From: Brugia malayi
Lineage: Eukaryota > Nematoda > Chromadorea > Rhabditida > Onchocercidae
Reading direction: 5' to 3'
NCBI RefSeq assembly: GCF_000002995.4
Contig: NW_025062475.1
Location: 10,172,187 to 10,236,186, forward strand
Length of the DNA stretch: 64,000 nucleotides
This document shows positions 1 to 11,729 of the stretch, one piece after another. The notes beneath the pieces are model-generated. The model saw only the letters and a program-made list of their open reading frames with translations. It did not search any database and had not been told where the DNA came from. Within the stretch, counting starts at the first letter, position 1; each line of letters starts with the position of its first letter. The position numbers and the translations under genes were made by a program.

Positions 1-58
1 ATCTAAAATTCTAATGAACCATCTAAAATTCTAATGAACCCAAAAATATTCTGAATGA

Positions 59-60
<2 letters not shown>

Positions 61-90
<30 letters not shown>
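61..90. repeat. (TAA)n microsatellite
   Basis: About ten uninterrupted TAA units. A separate (GT)8 tract lies at 141-156. Confidence 0.95.
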
Positions 91-92
<2 letters not shown>

Positions 93-525
93 CATCAAAT
101 AGGATGGATGAAAAATGAGCAATGCTTTTTCCGCTCAAAAGTGTGTGTGTGTGTGTTATGCTAAATAATAATAATAATACAAATCAATTGCCATTTCTTT
201 TCTGTAAGTATTCAATCACTACAAAAAAAAAATTTTTTTTAGGACGAAAAAAAAACGAAGAATATGTTTAAATGTAATGCTAAAGTGCGAGAACTTTATG
301 AAATATCTTACACAAAGCAAGGAAAAAATAATAGTATGAATTGAAAAATTTTAATTCTTGCAAAAAGCAATTTAAGAATTCAGACATTATTTCCGTAACC
401 AAGAAAATTATGGAAATTTATTTCATCCTTTTCTATTTAATGCTTCATAATGCATCATATCGTATACATATGAGTTTTTTTCTTTACAATAAAACAAACA
501 TCATCATACATCAGTATATGTATCT

Positions 526-850
526 TACTATTACACATTCTTTATAGACCATAAAAAAGAAAAGCTATTTGAGCATCGATTATTTCCAAACGAACCAAAA
601 TATGCACTCTTGCCGAGATATTCTCATCACTTCAACCTAATATAACAATCTGAAACACACAAGATAATTTCATATTTATATTTATATTCATACCTATACT
701 TTCAAACTAACCTACACTATATATATAAACATGCATAGAAATATGTTTACAGTATACATCATACTATTACACATTCTTCATATATACCACAGAAAAAAAA
801 GTTATTTGAGCATCGATCCATAATATGCACTCCTGTCGAAATATTCTCAT
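526..850. repeat. Diverged direct duplication, about 236 bp apart
   Basis: Positions 526-627 and 762-850 share TACTATTACACATTCTT, TATTTGAGCATCGAT and ATGCACTC...GA.ATATTCTCAT in the same order with small differences. This is an old local segmental duplication with no coding content. Confidence 0.8.
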
Positions 851-1499
851 ATATACATACATAAATATATTTATTTATCTACAAAATATCTACACTTACA
901 TTTATATATTTACATTTTTAATATTTGTGGATATTTACAGATACCTCAATGACTTTCTTTAACATATACCTTAAATACTTTAAAAGTTAAGTTCGAATTT
1001 AGATAAATAAAGACAGGTATATTGATTAATTTGATTCATATATAAATGTAATACTTTCCGACAACTTAATAACACATTCTTTAACATTTTGAAAGAGAGC
1101 AAAGAAAATATTTTCTAAAAATGTATGTTTAAAAGGAAAAGTTTTAAATTATTAAGTAGACGAGAAAGAAATTGAGCAAATGAAAGGAGAGTTAGATTAT
1201 ATTGTTAGATTTGTGTTATTTGTGTTGAAAGAGAGAAAATTTTCATCAGCGAAAAGAAAAGGGAAATACAACGGAGCAATACGAAAACTACGAATTTATT
1301 AAATGAATAAATAATTGAACAATAATTATTAATCAAAAATGAGAAATGTTAACAATAATAATAATTGTTTGATAATCTAACCGATAGTTACCAAAAAATG
1401 ACCCCAGTAATAGCATGTCAATTGATAAGCAGTATATCACATCTAATCATTTCCGTAACAAGAAACAAATGAGATAAATTTTACACCGAGAAACAGAGA

Positions 1500-1543
1500 A
1501 GGTGACATGCAGCATATGCGACACGCTGGATAATGTGTCACCT
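1500..1543. other. Short inverted repeat (hairpin)
   Basis: AGGTGACA at 1500-1507 is exactly complementary to TGTCACCT at 1536-1543, and CAGC/GCTG can pair inside. The predicted stem is 8 bp plus 4 bp. Its function is unknown. Confidence 0.6.
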
Positions 1544-1991
1544 ACCCATAGTGAGGATTTCTAACGGTCATTTTATGTTGGTTTACTGGTTTACAGTTAA
1601 TTGAGGATTACATAGGTAAATGATTACGATAAGCAGGGTTACAACGTAAGTAGTTGTGGTTACGATATAATAATTTACATAAGTTTATACCTAATTTTTA
1701 TTTTGCTGATATTTTAGTGTCTTGTATTACTTCATTTCTTTCTCCATTCGAGAGATGTAATTATAGTTATATTTTATATTCACTTATCTTTAATTATATT
1801 TATGTTTATATCCAAGTTTTTCGTTCATGCTTATATTTGCGTTTTTCATATTTGTACTTGTATACATGTTTTGCATTTAGTGATATATTTGTTTTTCCAT
1901 TTTATTCAAATTTTTGTTCCTAGGATTATTCGATGCTCCTTATGAGTGGAATGTTATGATATGATGATATGTAAAATCCGTTAGTTTGAAT

Positions 1992-2001
1992 ACATTTTTA
2001 G
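1992..2001 (+). promoter_or_regulatory. Candidate spliced-leader acceptor upstream of npp-1
   Basis: ACATTTTTAG ends 9 bases before the npp-1 ATG. It resembles a nematode 3' splice site with no matching donor nearby, as expected for trans-splicing. This is inferred from sequence only. Confidence 0.4.
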
Positions 2002-2010
2002 ATCAGAACG

Positions 2011-5000
2011 ATGAGTTTGTTCGGGGGATCGAAACTAGGCACTACTTCAGCTGCAACTTTTGGTACTTCAGTTTCTACACCAGCTTTTAACTTTGGAACT
2101 GCAACTTCAAGGTCACTACTATTTCCTTTTATTTTAAAGAAATGTATTATTAATCGGTGTAATTTCCCTCAAAAATATTTAAAGAGATAGCCTTAGCTCT
2201 CACGTGGTCATTTGACCATGAAGTCAATTATATTGGTCATATATTAGTCATATTTTTCTTTGTTAGTAAAAAAACAATGTTTAAATAAATTGATAATGGC
2301 TTACTTTGACTAAATATCACGTTGCAGTACAGGAAATATAGATATTCATTTCGATTGTTATTATTCATTTTTGATAAAATGAGAAACTTCAATTGTTATC
2401 AGATTGTTGTTTATTTCAGTACAACCAATAAACCATTATTTGGCTCCACAACGACTACACAGTCGTCTTTGTTCGGCGCCTCAACAACGACATCCACTTT
2501 TGCACAATCTGGAGGATTATTTGGCTCAAAACGTAACTTTTGTTGAAATTTGATGTGTAGTCTTTTTTTAAACTAATGTAGTTGGCTTAGAAAAGTAGCT
2601 ATTGCTTCACATATTGTTTTGAACATTTTGCATTTTGATTTCAAATACTTTTAATTTCAGATATTATCAGCGATCATTATCCAACTTTTGTTTGGAAGAA
2701 TAAGGATAAATAGCGGGGTTTTAAGTCATCTTTTTATTTGGTGTTTCATTAAACCAGACTTTTAGTTTTCCCTTCTCCTTCATTCTGTTAAAAATCTTAA
2801 TGTTGTCCATTCTTGTGTTGGAATATATTTAAACTAACTGTTTTAACTGATCTGCTTTTAGCTGGGGCAACAACTTCAACAACTCTGTTATCGTCTGGGA
2901 CGAAACCAGCTGGTTTACCAGGTACTTCAACCGCATTACCTGCACAAGCTTCACAAATCTCAACAGTGCAAGATTTGATACAGGTAGAGTTGCATTTTGC
3001 TTTCCAGAACTAACGATTTTGTTGTAAGGCTTTCTACTTTGTTGTTGATTGACAATGGCTTAGTTTGATTAAATATCACATTACAGGGAATATAGATATT
3101 CATTCCGATTAAAATCATTATATTCATTATTATATTTATTTTTCATATGATTTCTTGATTGCTTCTCCTTTAGTTAAAAAAGAGTAATATATTCATTTTA
3201 AAATGTTAAATTTCTTGTTATATAAGCAGGATTTGAGATTAAATTTTTTTCCATACCTAAAATATTAGTTTAGATGTTTTATAGATTTAAAAAATCCCAA
3301 ATTTTTAATTCTTTGGCAGCCCAACAAGTATATTTTTAGAACTCAGAATATCTCATTCGATCTTTAACATCACCAGATCTTTTTGGGGATGAAAGAGATG
3401 GAATTGTTGCGAAATTAAATCAGCTTTTGTCTGCATGCGGAGTTGGTAATGGGTATTATAAAGGCGACCAACAACCTATTTCTTATACAGCAGAAAACCC
3501 TTTTTATCAGTTTAAAGCGATTGGTTATAGTAGGTAAGCAGTAATTTGAACTTTTTTCGAGTAAGTACATTTGGATTGGCCGTCTCGCATTTCATTTTGT
3601 TTTGAAGTATCAGTGTATGCTGAGATACTTTTTAAAGTTCGTAATTCATTAAAAATAGGCATTGTTTAGGTAACTTATTTTCAGAAGAAGTGATTATTGT
3701 GATAGCGATGGTATTATAGCTTTGACTCTAGGAATTAATTATGAGCAGCTTTCAAGAGCCACTCAACGGCAAAAATTCATAGATTCGATGAACCTCATAT
3801 TAGGCAATAATACAAATGTTCGAGCGCATATTGAACTTATTCGTCCACTCCCTGATAATCAAACTGAAGTAAGCTGTTTCAGTTTCAAGCTAATATATTA
3901 ATATCTACGAGAAGAATTGGACATAATGGCTGGATTGGTTCTTCATTGTCTTGTTGTAAATTCAAGTTCTAATTACCAATTCTAATTCATTCTATTCTAA
4001 TAACATGTTTTGTTTTTTTCAGGTTCTACTATATGTAACAGAGAAAGGCAAAGGCAGGTCAAGTAGCAAAGAATTGTGTGCTTTCTTGAAGCAACCTACG
4101 CAAGATATACAATTGAAGAGTCAGCTTTGTGTTGTGAATATTCTTCCGCGTACAATAGTGGATGATGCGAAGAAACATGCTTTCATTAAAAATCCTCCAG
4201 CGGGTACAAGTTCATTTAAAATTATGGCATAAAATTTATAAATTTTTAATTTCCGTGTTTTTTAATTTGTCCTTTTGTTTAGGATTCGATTCGCAGATTT
4301 GGCAGCAAGCTGTGCGAGAAAATCCAGATCCTGATAAGTTGCTTCCTTATCCTATCCGAGGTTTTGAACAATTACGTAAAAGACAAGAATTACAGGTGAA
4401 AATAAGAATGTGGCAGTGAATTTCTTTTAAACAAGTTTTGTGAGAAACAAATTTTGTGAATTCTATAAGAAAAAAATTGAGCATAAAATGAGTATAAATC
4501 CCTCTGCTCCTACTATATTAATTCTTTCAGGCAGCAGAGATACGTCTTGAGGAGCGTATTGTTGAAGAGCTAAATCAAAAACTTATGCAAATTAATAGTA
4601 AATTGATAACGGGACAAAATCAATGTTCGTATCAGCGGTTCGTTTTTCGAAGAAATGAATTTTTGAAACTGATGAAAAAAAAAAGTTTTAGTAGTAAAAG
4701 CTTCTCGCCATATTTTGCATTCTATTTTCTACTCAAATGCATTTTGATTTTATTACAGTTTTTTTCAGACAAAGACATAAAGAATTATCGCATCGTTTGT
4801 TACGTTGTTTAGCAATGCAATCCCTTCTTCAGCAATATACAATTAGCATTGATAGTGCTGAAGAGAAACTCGAAACACGTCTTGAAGCATTGAATGCTTC
4901 TCTTGTAGCACCGGACCAAATCAAGGTTTTTAATTTGTATTTTTAGCTGTGTTGAAATATTGTATATGAATATGAATTCTTCAAATCGCAGTGTATATCT

Positions 5001-5485
5001 TCAAATAAGATGACGAATGATAGTTTTTTTTTTTTTTTTTACTAATCCTTTATTGTGTTTTAGAGTCGAATTAATGATTTATTAGCGACTTTGCGTGATG
5101 AAGCAGAAAATTTGAAAGCAATAGGTGGGACAAAACTGGGATTAACTGAAAGTGATGTTACACAAATTAAAAGGTTAATCTTGTTCAGCATTTGATTTCG
5201 TTCCTTTTTTAATATGCTTATCAGAAAGAATGTGAAATTTATAGGCAGAAATTGCTGCTGCTAGTTTCTTTTCGAAATCGAAACAAATACATTAGATTAA
5301 TTATTAGGAACAATTAATTTTTTGTTATATTGTATCTGTCCAAAGTAAGCATTAATCTGTAACTTTCATTTTTTTTTTTTTTTTTCAGATACTTATCTCG
5401 AGCTCAGGAAGCGCTTGAAAGAGTTGTTGACGTAGTTCGTGAAAGTACTGAAGATCTTAATATTATAGAAACGCATCTGAAATGA
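2011..5485 (+). CDS. npp-1: Nucleoporin Nup54 (NPP-1)
   Basis: Phase-consistent exons: 2011-2111, 2420-2532, 2862-2983, 3340-3533, 3685-3868, 4023-4203, 4283-4395, 4531-4628, 4769-4925, 5064-5173 and 5389-5485, giving 489 residues. The first ~110 residues are rich in S, T and G with FG dipeptides (MSLFGGS, PLFGS, SLFGAS, GLFGS), which is the transport-factor-binding part of an FG nucleoporin. The rest is the conserved helical Nup54 region, including SPDLFGDERDGIVAKLNQLL and later coiled-coil segments that in the family bind Nup62 and Nup58 in the central pore channel. The length suits the family. The chosen ATG starts the FG region and follows a TTTTTAG site. Introns 1 and 3 carry related ~85-bp blocks. 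It is the first of three co-oriented genes. Confidence 0.9.
2291..3140 (+). repeat. Related intronic blocks in npp-1 introns 1 and 3
   Basis: About 85 bp from ~2291 and from ~3048 share AATGGCTTA.TTTGA.TAAATATCAC and GGAATATAGATATTCATT with scattered differences. Both lie inside introns of the same gene, in the same orientation. Confidence 0.75.
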
Positions 5486-5583
5486 TTCCCAGCAAAGTAT
5501 TTGTTGTTAGCACTTCCTCACATTTTACTAAATGGATGTATTGTTTTCGCTTTTTTTTCTTTGATGTAGTGTGCTTCACCATA

Positions 5584-5589
5584 AATAAA
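5584..5589 (+). terminator. Poly(A) signal of npp-1
   Basis: AATAAA about 100 bases after the npp-1 stop, and upstream of the spliced-leader-like site of the next gene. Confidence 0.6.
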
Positions 5590-5826
5590 GATACATATTT
5601 TTAATATTTCGTTTGCCTTCCGCACATATCTTACCTTTATTGTGATATTTCATCATTTATTTTATTACTGAATTTGTTGCTCATCTTTAGCAGAAACGGA
5701 ATATACTTTTAAATATTGTCGTTTAACTTTCGTGAGGATAGGAAAGCGATCTTTAGGATAGAAGATTTAGAGATTTTTCTCGGTACTATTATTATCGACT
5801 TTGAATAATATATGAATGATTGAAAA

Positions 5827-5834
5827 TATTTTCA
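5827..5834 (+). promoter_or_regulatory. Candidate trans-splice acceptor before the helicase gene
   Basis: ATTTTCAG ends 14 bases before the DDX51 ATG. No partner donor is evident after the npp-1 stop, so it fits spliced-leader addition to a downstream cistron. Confidence 0.5.
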
Positions 5835-5848
5835 GCTAAAGGATTATC

Positions 5849-8800
5849 ATGGAAATTGATGAAAAGGATGACGAAAGACCAGGAACAAGTATTTCAGATA
5901 TTTCAGACGATGAAATAAGTGAGGCCGAAGAATTGAAGGAACATACCTACAAAGTGTTGGGACATGACACTTTCGTAAATTTAAAGAGAATCCAGTAAGT
6001 AAAGAAATTATCCAGTTCGGACAGCATCAGAAATTATTAAAGTTTTCTTCGATAGCCAAGAGAGAGAGAGAAAAAAAAATGGAGTTATGACTTTAGTGAA
6101 AAGGAACACAGCAGAAACAATAATTGGATAACTATAATAAGCTACTAATATTTTGTAAATTTCCAGTGTTGTACCAACATGGGTTAAACAAGGTGAAACA
6201 TTTGCATCGGAACTGAATAAAGAAAGTTGTGCAGAGCTTGATTTTGTCAAAGGTTTACACCCTTTACTTGCATGTCGTGTCAGAGAGCACCTCAGGCAAT
6301 GGTATCCTGTCCAGCGGACAGTTCTTCCACATCTCGTGGCTGCAACCAACACTTGTTCGATTTTTCCTCCAAGGTTTTAAAATTTGAGTTAAACGTTTAT
6401 CAAATAATGAAAGATGATGTCGGTGATGGAACGAATATATATTTTACATTTGATTAATGATAGCTTTTCTGCTAGTTATTTATGCAAGGAATTTTCCATC
6501 TGATAATTTTTCAAACTGTTTATCATTTTGTATCAAAGAATAATTGGTAAATAATCGCTTTGTCCGCCACTAATGACTACTTTTTAGTCGAAAACTTTAA
6601 GCAAACTGGTTATAAATTTACTTATGCTTTTATTCATCAGTTGTTTTTGGTGTTTGATATAGGAACTGTATATGTGTTTTTTTTTTTTTTTTTCAGAGAT
6701 TTAGTTATTAGTTCTCCAACGGGTAGTGGTAAAACTTTGTGTTATGTAATTCCAATTTTAAATGCCTTGCGTGCATGCACAATGATGGATTGTCTTTTTG
6801 CACTGATTGTAGTACCAGTACAGAATCTTGTTGATCAAATAGAAAAGGTATGCATTAGATAAATGTAAGGATCGGGTTTATGTAATGATTGTTGATACTA
6901 CTGTTATAGCAACCGCTTTCCAGGAGTTCAAAAAATATAACGTTTTCAATGTGTGTATCGTTTCACTTTGCGGTAGTCATGATGTTAATGTTGAAAGACA
7001 GCAGCTCGAAAGTGCAAATATAGTGATAGCAACGCCAGGTCGTTTGATGGAGCACATAACTGATCTGGATTTTCCGGCCGATTTTACACACTTAAGGTTT
7101 GTAATTGGCAAGTTTTCTTGAAAATTGGAATTAGTTAAACTTTGTGAGAATTTATTAGGATTCTCCAGATATTTGCTTCTATAATGAAGCAAAATTTCAA
7201 ATTTGTCAGCATTGTCGGTTGTTTCTTTGTTTAAAAAATCATTTTTAGTAATATGAAACTTATAATACCTGTTATTTTACTGGAAATTTTCCAAAAACTT
7301 TTCAGATATTTAGTAGTGGATGAAGCAGATCGCATGTCACATACAGCTCGTATCGAATGGCTTAACAATCTCGAAGCTGCTGCGAATTGTAATTATTTTG
7401 TGTAAAGTTTTAAAAGAACCTTGAAATCAGGATAAAAATAATTTACTCATTTCAGTAGCATAGCTCTTTCTAGATAGCTGTGATGTGTTATCTTGCTCAT
7501 TAACAGTACTTAAATGATTTTTTTCTCTATGATTAGGAAGATATGAAGTTATTCAAAGGTTCATAAGACATATTTTTAGGCGACAGTGTTACTAGTGGTA
7601 GTTCTTGGAAGAAAGTGACGAAAATACATAAGTGATGAGTAAATCTGTTTTTAATAAGATGATATCACATGTTTATTGATAGCCTTTTTCAATTAAAAAA
7701 TATTTATCCGTAGGATCAGATTTTAGTTGAGTAATTACCGCATTTGTTGGAAATTTGGTTGAAATAACGCTACTCGAAGGTCAAAAATGCCACCAAAAGT
7801 TGTTTTATTTTACAGATAATCATAACTGTGTCACAATTGATGATCTTTATAACGCAAGTTTCTTGCAAAAGATACTCTTGTCTGCTACCTTATCTTTAGA
7901 TGTTGAAGACCTGCATGAATGGCGTCTTCGGCATCCTTGTCTATTCAAGTATGAATTTTATATACTCTTACTCAACTCTTGTTTTAATTCTGCCGACTAT
8001 TGTTTCATTCCTACCATGAATTATTCACCTTCTTATCTCTTTTTTCGATCCTTACTTCACGTATTTCTAAATTCTTCCAATTTGATTGTTTATTCAGTAT
8101 TGGACGATATTTCTTTTGCAGAGCAGTGAAAGAAGATGTTGTCGTAACGAATGAGTTAAGCTTGAACAGTGTTATCATCCCAAACTCATTAAAGATCGAG
8201 TATATTGTTTGTGATACAAAATTCAAACCGCTTGTAACACATGAACGAATCGAGGGACGAAAATCTTGGAAAAAAATTTTAATATTTGTTAACAGCAAGT
8301 AAGCACTTTAAAATTGACGCCATTTATGAAAGTGTGCTTTTATATAAACACTAGAGGTTTACATAGAATCACTAGAAACTAAAGAAAGGATGTTTTTATT
8401 ACGATTCCTTGAAAATTGTTTTGAGGACTTGGCAGAAATTCTGGTTCCTTTCTATTTTTAGGTTAGCTAGCTATCGACTCGCAGTACTATTGAAAATGCT
8501 TAGTGTTGGGAAGTATCAAGTCGAAGAACTCTCATCAAATCTTTTTGGTAATCGTCGACAGAAAGTATTAGCAAGGTGTGGAATCTGATTTGTTAATGTA
8601 TCTGGCTTTATTTTTTTGTATGTTGATAAACATGAAATTTATAGTTACCTTCGATACCAAACAATTTTTTTAAAAGATAAAATTTTCTTCGCTAACGGTA
8701 ATATTGACTTTTTTTGGAAGGTATTGAGTAACTTAATCCATTCTTTACTTAAAAAATTATTTTAGGTTTAGAAAAGGAACCACAAGAGTGCTTATTTCAA

Positions 8801-9517
8801 GTGATGTCTTGTCTCGCGGGATTGATGTTATGGACATTGATGTCGTAATTAATTATGATAGACCACTTAATGAGAAATTATTTGTTCATCGAGTGGGGCG
8901 AACAGCAAGATGTGGCAAGAAGGGAAGAGCCATTTTCCTTATTACAGCTAAAGAAGTAGTGTTTTGTTATTTCCTTTTCATATTCTTCATTGTTTTCACT
9001 TTTTCTTTAGACTTAAGCATATCTGTCTGCATTTTCAGAAAAAAGATTTCCAAGCTACCCTTCAAACAGTTTCTTTTACCGGAAAGGTTAAAGAAAGGAA
9101 TTTTGAAGGTGTGAAAGATGCTGAAACAGGAGAACTATATGGACAAGCATTAACAAAGCTTAAAGAAACTTTACAAAATACACAAAAGGTAGTTTTTCGG
9201 TTACAAATCAAAATTTTAAAATGACAAGTAATATTACATACCGAGAAATAAATCATATTGGTTAGAAAATTGATTTATTCAAATTACGGAAAATGTTGGA
9301 AAACGGTTTCTGTCTCTAACTTATAATTCATATGTGTCACTTCAAAGTAAGAATAACACACATTATCTGAACAGGCATCCGCTATTCATGCTTAATAGTT
9401 TATCATTTTTAATAAATTAATCTTAATAGATTTGAATTTTCCTAATGATTTCTTTAGGCGAGCATCAGGAAGAATGGAAGTTTCAAAAAGCGATGGAAGA
9501 AAGTTACGAAATCATGA
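5849..9517 (+). CDS. DEAD-box RNA helicase, DDX51/Dbp6 type
   Basis: Exons 5849-5994, 6167-6373, 6697-6847, 6924-7096, 7306-7388, 7816-7948, 8122-8298, 8462-8575, 8766-8955, 9039-9188 and 9458-9517 give 527 residues. Helicase motifs appear in order: SSPTGSGKT (motif I, residues ~122-131), ATPGR, VDEADRM (motif II, ~230), SAT (~276), SRGID (~411) and HRVGRTAR (~436). The layout is that of the DDX51/Dbp6 subfamily: a short acidic N-terminus, a YPVQ sequence where the Q region falls, a long insert before SAT, and a basic C-terminal tail rich in K and R. In other species this enzyme acts in nucleolar 60S subunit assembly. Motif Ia is unusual, VPVQNL instead of PTREL. The gap to npp-1 is 363 bp. 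The family call is firm; the exact orthology rests on layout. Confidence 0.88.
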
Positions 9518-10018
9518 AATCATTGTTGCAGTTCTATAATTTTCTTCAAGACTTTAAACTTCGAGTTTGTAAACGTGGTGAATTGTTATTGTTGTTGTTT
9601 TCACTATCCAATAAATTACTTCCAGTGCATACCATTAAATTTACTTCACAGTTTCTGTTGTTTATACAGATTCATAGTACTTAAGTCCATAACAGATTGA
9701 AATTTGCTAGCATTTAAACTGATTAGTCAGACTTATTCTTCTTATCACTTATTTTATCTGGTCGGAAACCATTAACAAAACATTATTTTCAAAGCAGTAC
9801 TTATCAACTGTTTACTTTAGTCAAGAGAGGATGACAGTGAGTGTCCAAATTGCTTCCATTCTATAAGTTTCAGGTTTAACCATTAACTCTTCCGCAAATC
9901 AATGATCATTTATGTAAGATGATAAAAATATATTTTAATGGTAAGGATTTTATTAGTTTGTTATTCATAAATCTGCATGAGAAATTTGTAGGTGATCTGG
10001 AATTGTTAATATAGAACG
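9518..10018 (+). other. Intercistronic gap, helicase to metaxin-2
   Basis: No coding exon was seen. AATAAA at 9610-9615 is a likely helicase poly(A) signal. TTAATATAG ends 4 bases before the metaxin-2 ATG and could be a weak splice acceptor. Confidence 0.5.
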
Positions 10019-11423
10019 ATGACGGGGAGCTACTTCATGACCGATCTTGTTGCCGATAGTCTATCATCTGAAATTGATGTCGATTGGAGTGGTGCTGTGC
10101 TGTACACGCCGTATTATACACAAGCCCTTCTTTATGAAGTTTGTTGATATTTTGTTGAGTTTTAAAGTTAAAATGCAAAATAAAATCCTGGCATAGCATT
10201 TGCTTTAATTATAACCAGTGAATATGCATTTATAGTATGCTGATTGCGTAGCTGTACAAACATTGTTAAAAATGGCAAACTTACCAGTTCGCTTGGAAGA
10301 GCGTCCGAATGCTGAATTCATGTCACCAACCGGAAAAGTACCTTTCCTGAAGTTGCAATCATTCCTGGTATCCGAATTTTTACCAGTTGTTGATTTTCTC
10401 GCGAAACGTGTAAGTGTAGAGGCTTTGCGCTAATTATCTTTTTCTTCAAATAGAAACAGTATACTCTGAACTTTCGTTAATTGAAGCTCAGCATTTTTTG
10501 ATTTTAGAATTTAAACCATAATTGAGATTATTGTATATGATCAAACATTTAAGATAATTTTTCTTGCAGAATGTAAAATTATCAGCAGGCTTGACAGATC
10601 TAGAACGAGGAGACATGCATGCACATATGGCTCTTTTCGATGACATTCTTAAAAATGTCGAGGTAGCATTCAGTTTGCAAATTTCAGGTATTCATGCTCT
10701 ATTGAAAGCTTTGTTTTTGACTGCTATGAGTGCTCTTTTTTAACAGAACTGCTGAAATTTTACCGTAAATGTACTCTTGACTTTTCTGGAACTTTAATTG
10801 TACTTTCGTCTTTTTAATTTATATAACAAGATTATTCAGTTATAGATGTATGTTATGTGGATGGACAAGAGGAATTATTCTCAGGTAACGAAATGCAGGT
10901 ACGGATCAGTTTATCTGTTTCCGTTGAATCTAATTTTACCACGAGTGAAATGGCGTGAAGTGAATAACTATTTAACTGCTGTAGATTGGAAAAGTAAGTC
11001 ACAGGAATGTGTAATGGATTTAGCAGATCGCTGCTTCAAAAGTATGTCGTCGAAACTTGACCACAATGAGTTAGTTTTCTTTTTTAGTCTTTTTTTTTCC
11101 AATATTAAGCTGAAAAGAAATTATGAATTTGAAATCAAAATATGGATTATGAGGTTGTGACATGAATGTTCGTTCTACTGTATATTCGATACTTTATTGA
11201 TTCTTAAAAACATTCTCAGTTTCCACTTCATTTAAGATACTTCTTCGGTGATTCACCAACTGAACTAGATGCATTGGCATTCGGTCATTTCTATACCATT
11301 CTGACAACAGAACTGCCGAATATGGAATTAAAAAATTGTCTTCGTCGATATTCAAATTTAACTGAATTTTGCCAAAGGATTGACAAAAAATATTTCGTTC
11401 CAGGAACAGAAGCAAAGAAGTGA
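10019..11423 (+). CDS. mtx-2: Metaxin-2, mitochondrial outer-membrane import/assembly protein
   Basis: Exons 10019-10138, 10236-10409, 10570-10662, 10846-11069 and 11237-11423 give 265 residues, the normal metaxin-2 length. Diagnostic segments are a '[22 protein letters not shown]' thioredoxin/GST-like N-terminal fold, [12 protein letters not shown] in the middle, and [20 protein letters not shown] followed by YSNL..FC in the GST-C-like part. Metaxins sit on the cytosolic face of the outer mitochondrial membrane, work with the SAM complex in beta-barrel insertion, and in worm neurons link mitochondria to motors. There is no C-terminal membrane anchor, which agrees with metaxin-2 rather than metaxin-1. 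The stop codon overlaps an AATAAA. It is third in the co-oriented cluster. Confidence 0.92.
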
Positions 11424-11729
11424 ATAAAAATTCTGATGACCAGCTATTTTGTTTTGCGTTTTAATAAATAATTTGAAGAAGACTGCAGCAGATATTAACG
11501 AGATTTTAGTGAAATGCGAAATTTCTGATTTTATTGCTAAATGGCATTAACATTGTTGACAATCGTGTAAAGGCTGTTTTAAATCGATATGAACAGATAA
11601 GTCGAATCGTTGAAACAATTAGCATAATGTACTACTTTTGAATCATTTCCAATTTTAGTATATGAAAATTTAACTCTTTCCGTATGTAAATTTTATACAA
11701 TACACATAAAATATCACCGAGTTTAAACT
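11424..11729. terminator. Convergent 3' ends of mtx-2 and the ZP gene
   Basis: About 300 bp separates the two stops. AATAAA at 11423-11428 (plus) and its complement at 11729-11734 (minus) both overlap the stop codons, so 3' UTRs could be very short. A further AATAAA is near 11464. Nothing else was seen. Confidence 0.55.

Larger units (their letters stand above)
1..2010. other. Intergenic 5' flank of npp-1
   Basis: This AT-rich stretch has no convincing exon; its few ORFs are short and low in complexity. It contains a tandem 20-bp unit at 1-40, a (TAA)n and a (GT)n microsatellite, a diverged duplication at 526-850 and a short hairpin at 1500-1543. It should include the npp-1 promoter, but no promoter motif was recognised. 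Confidence 0.6.
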
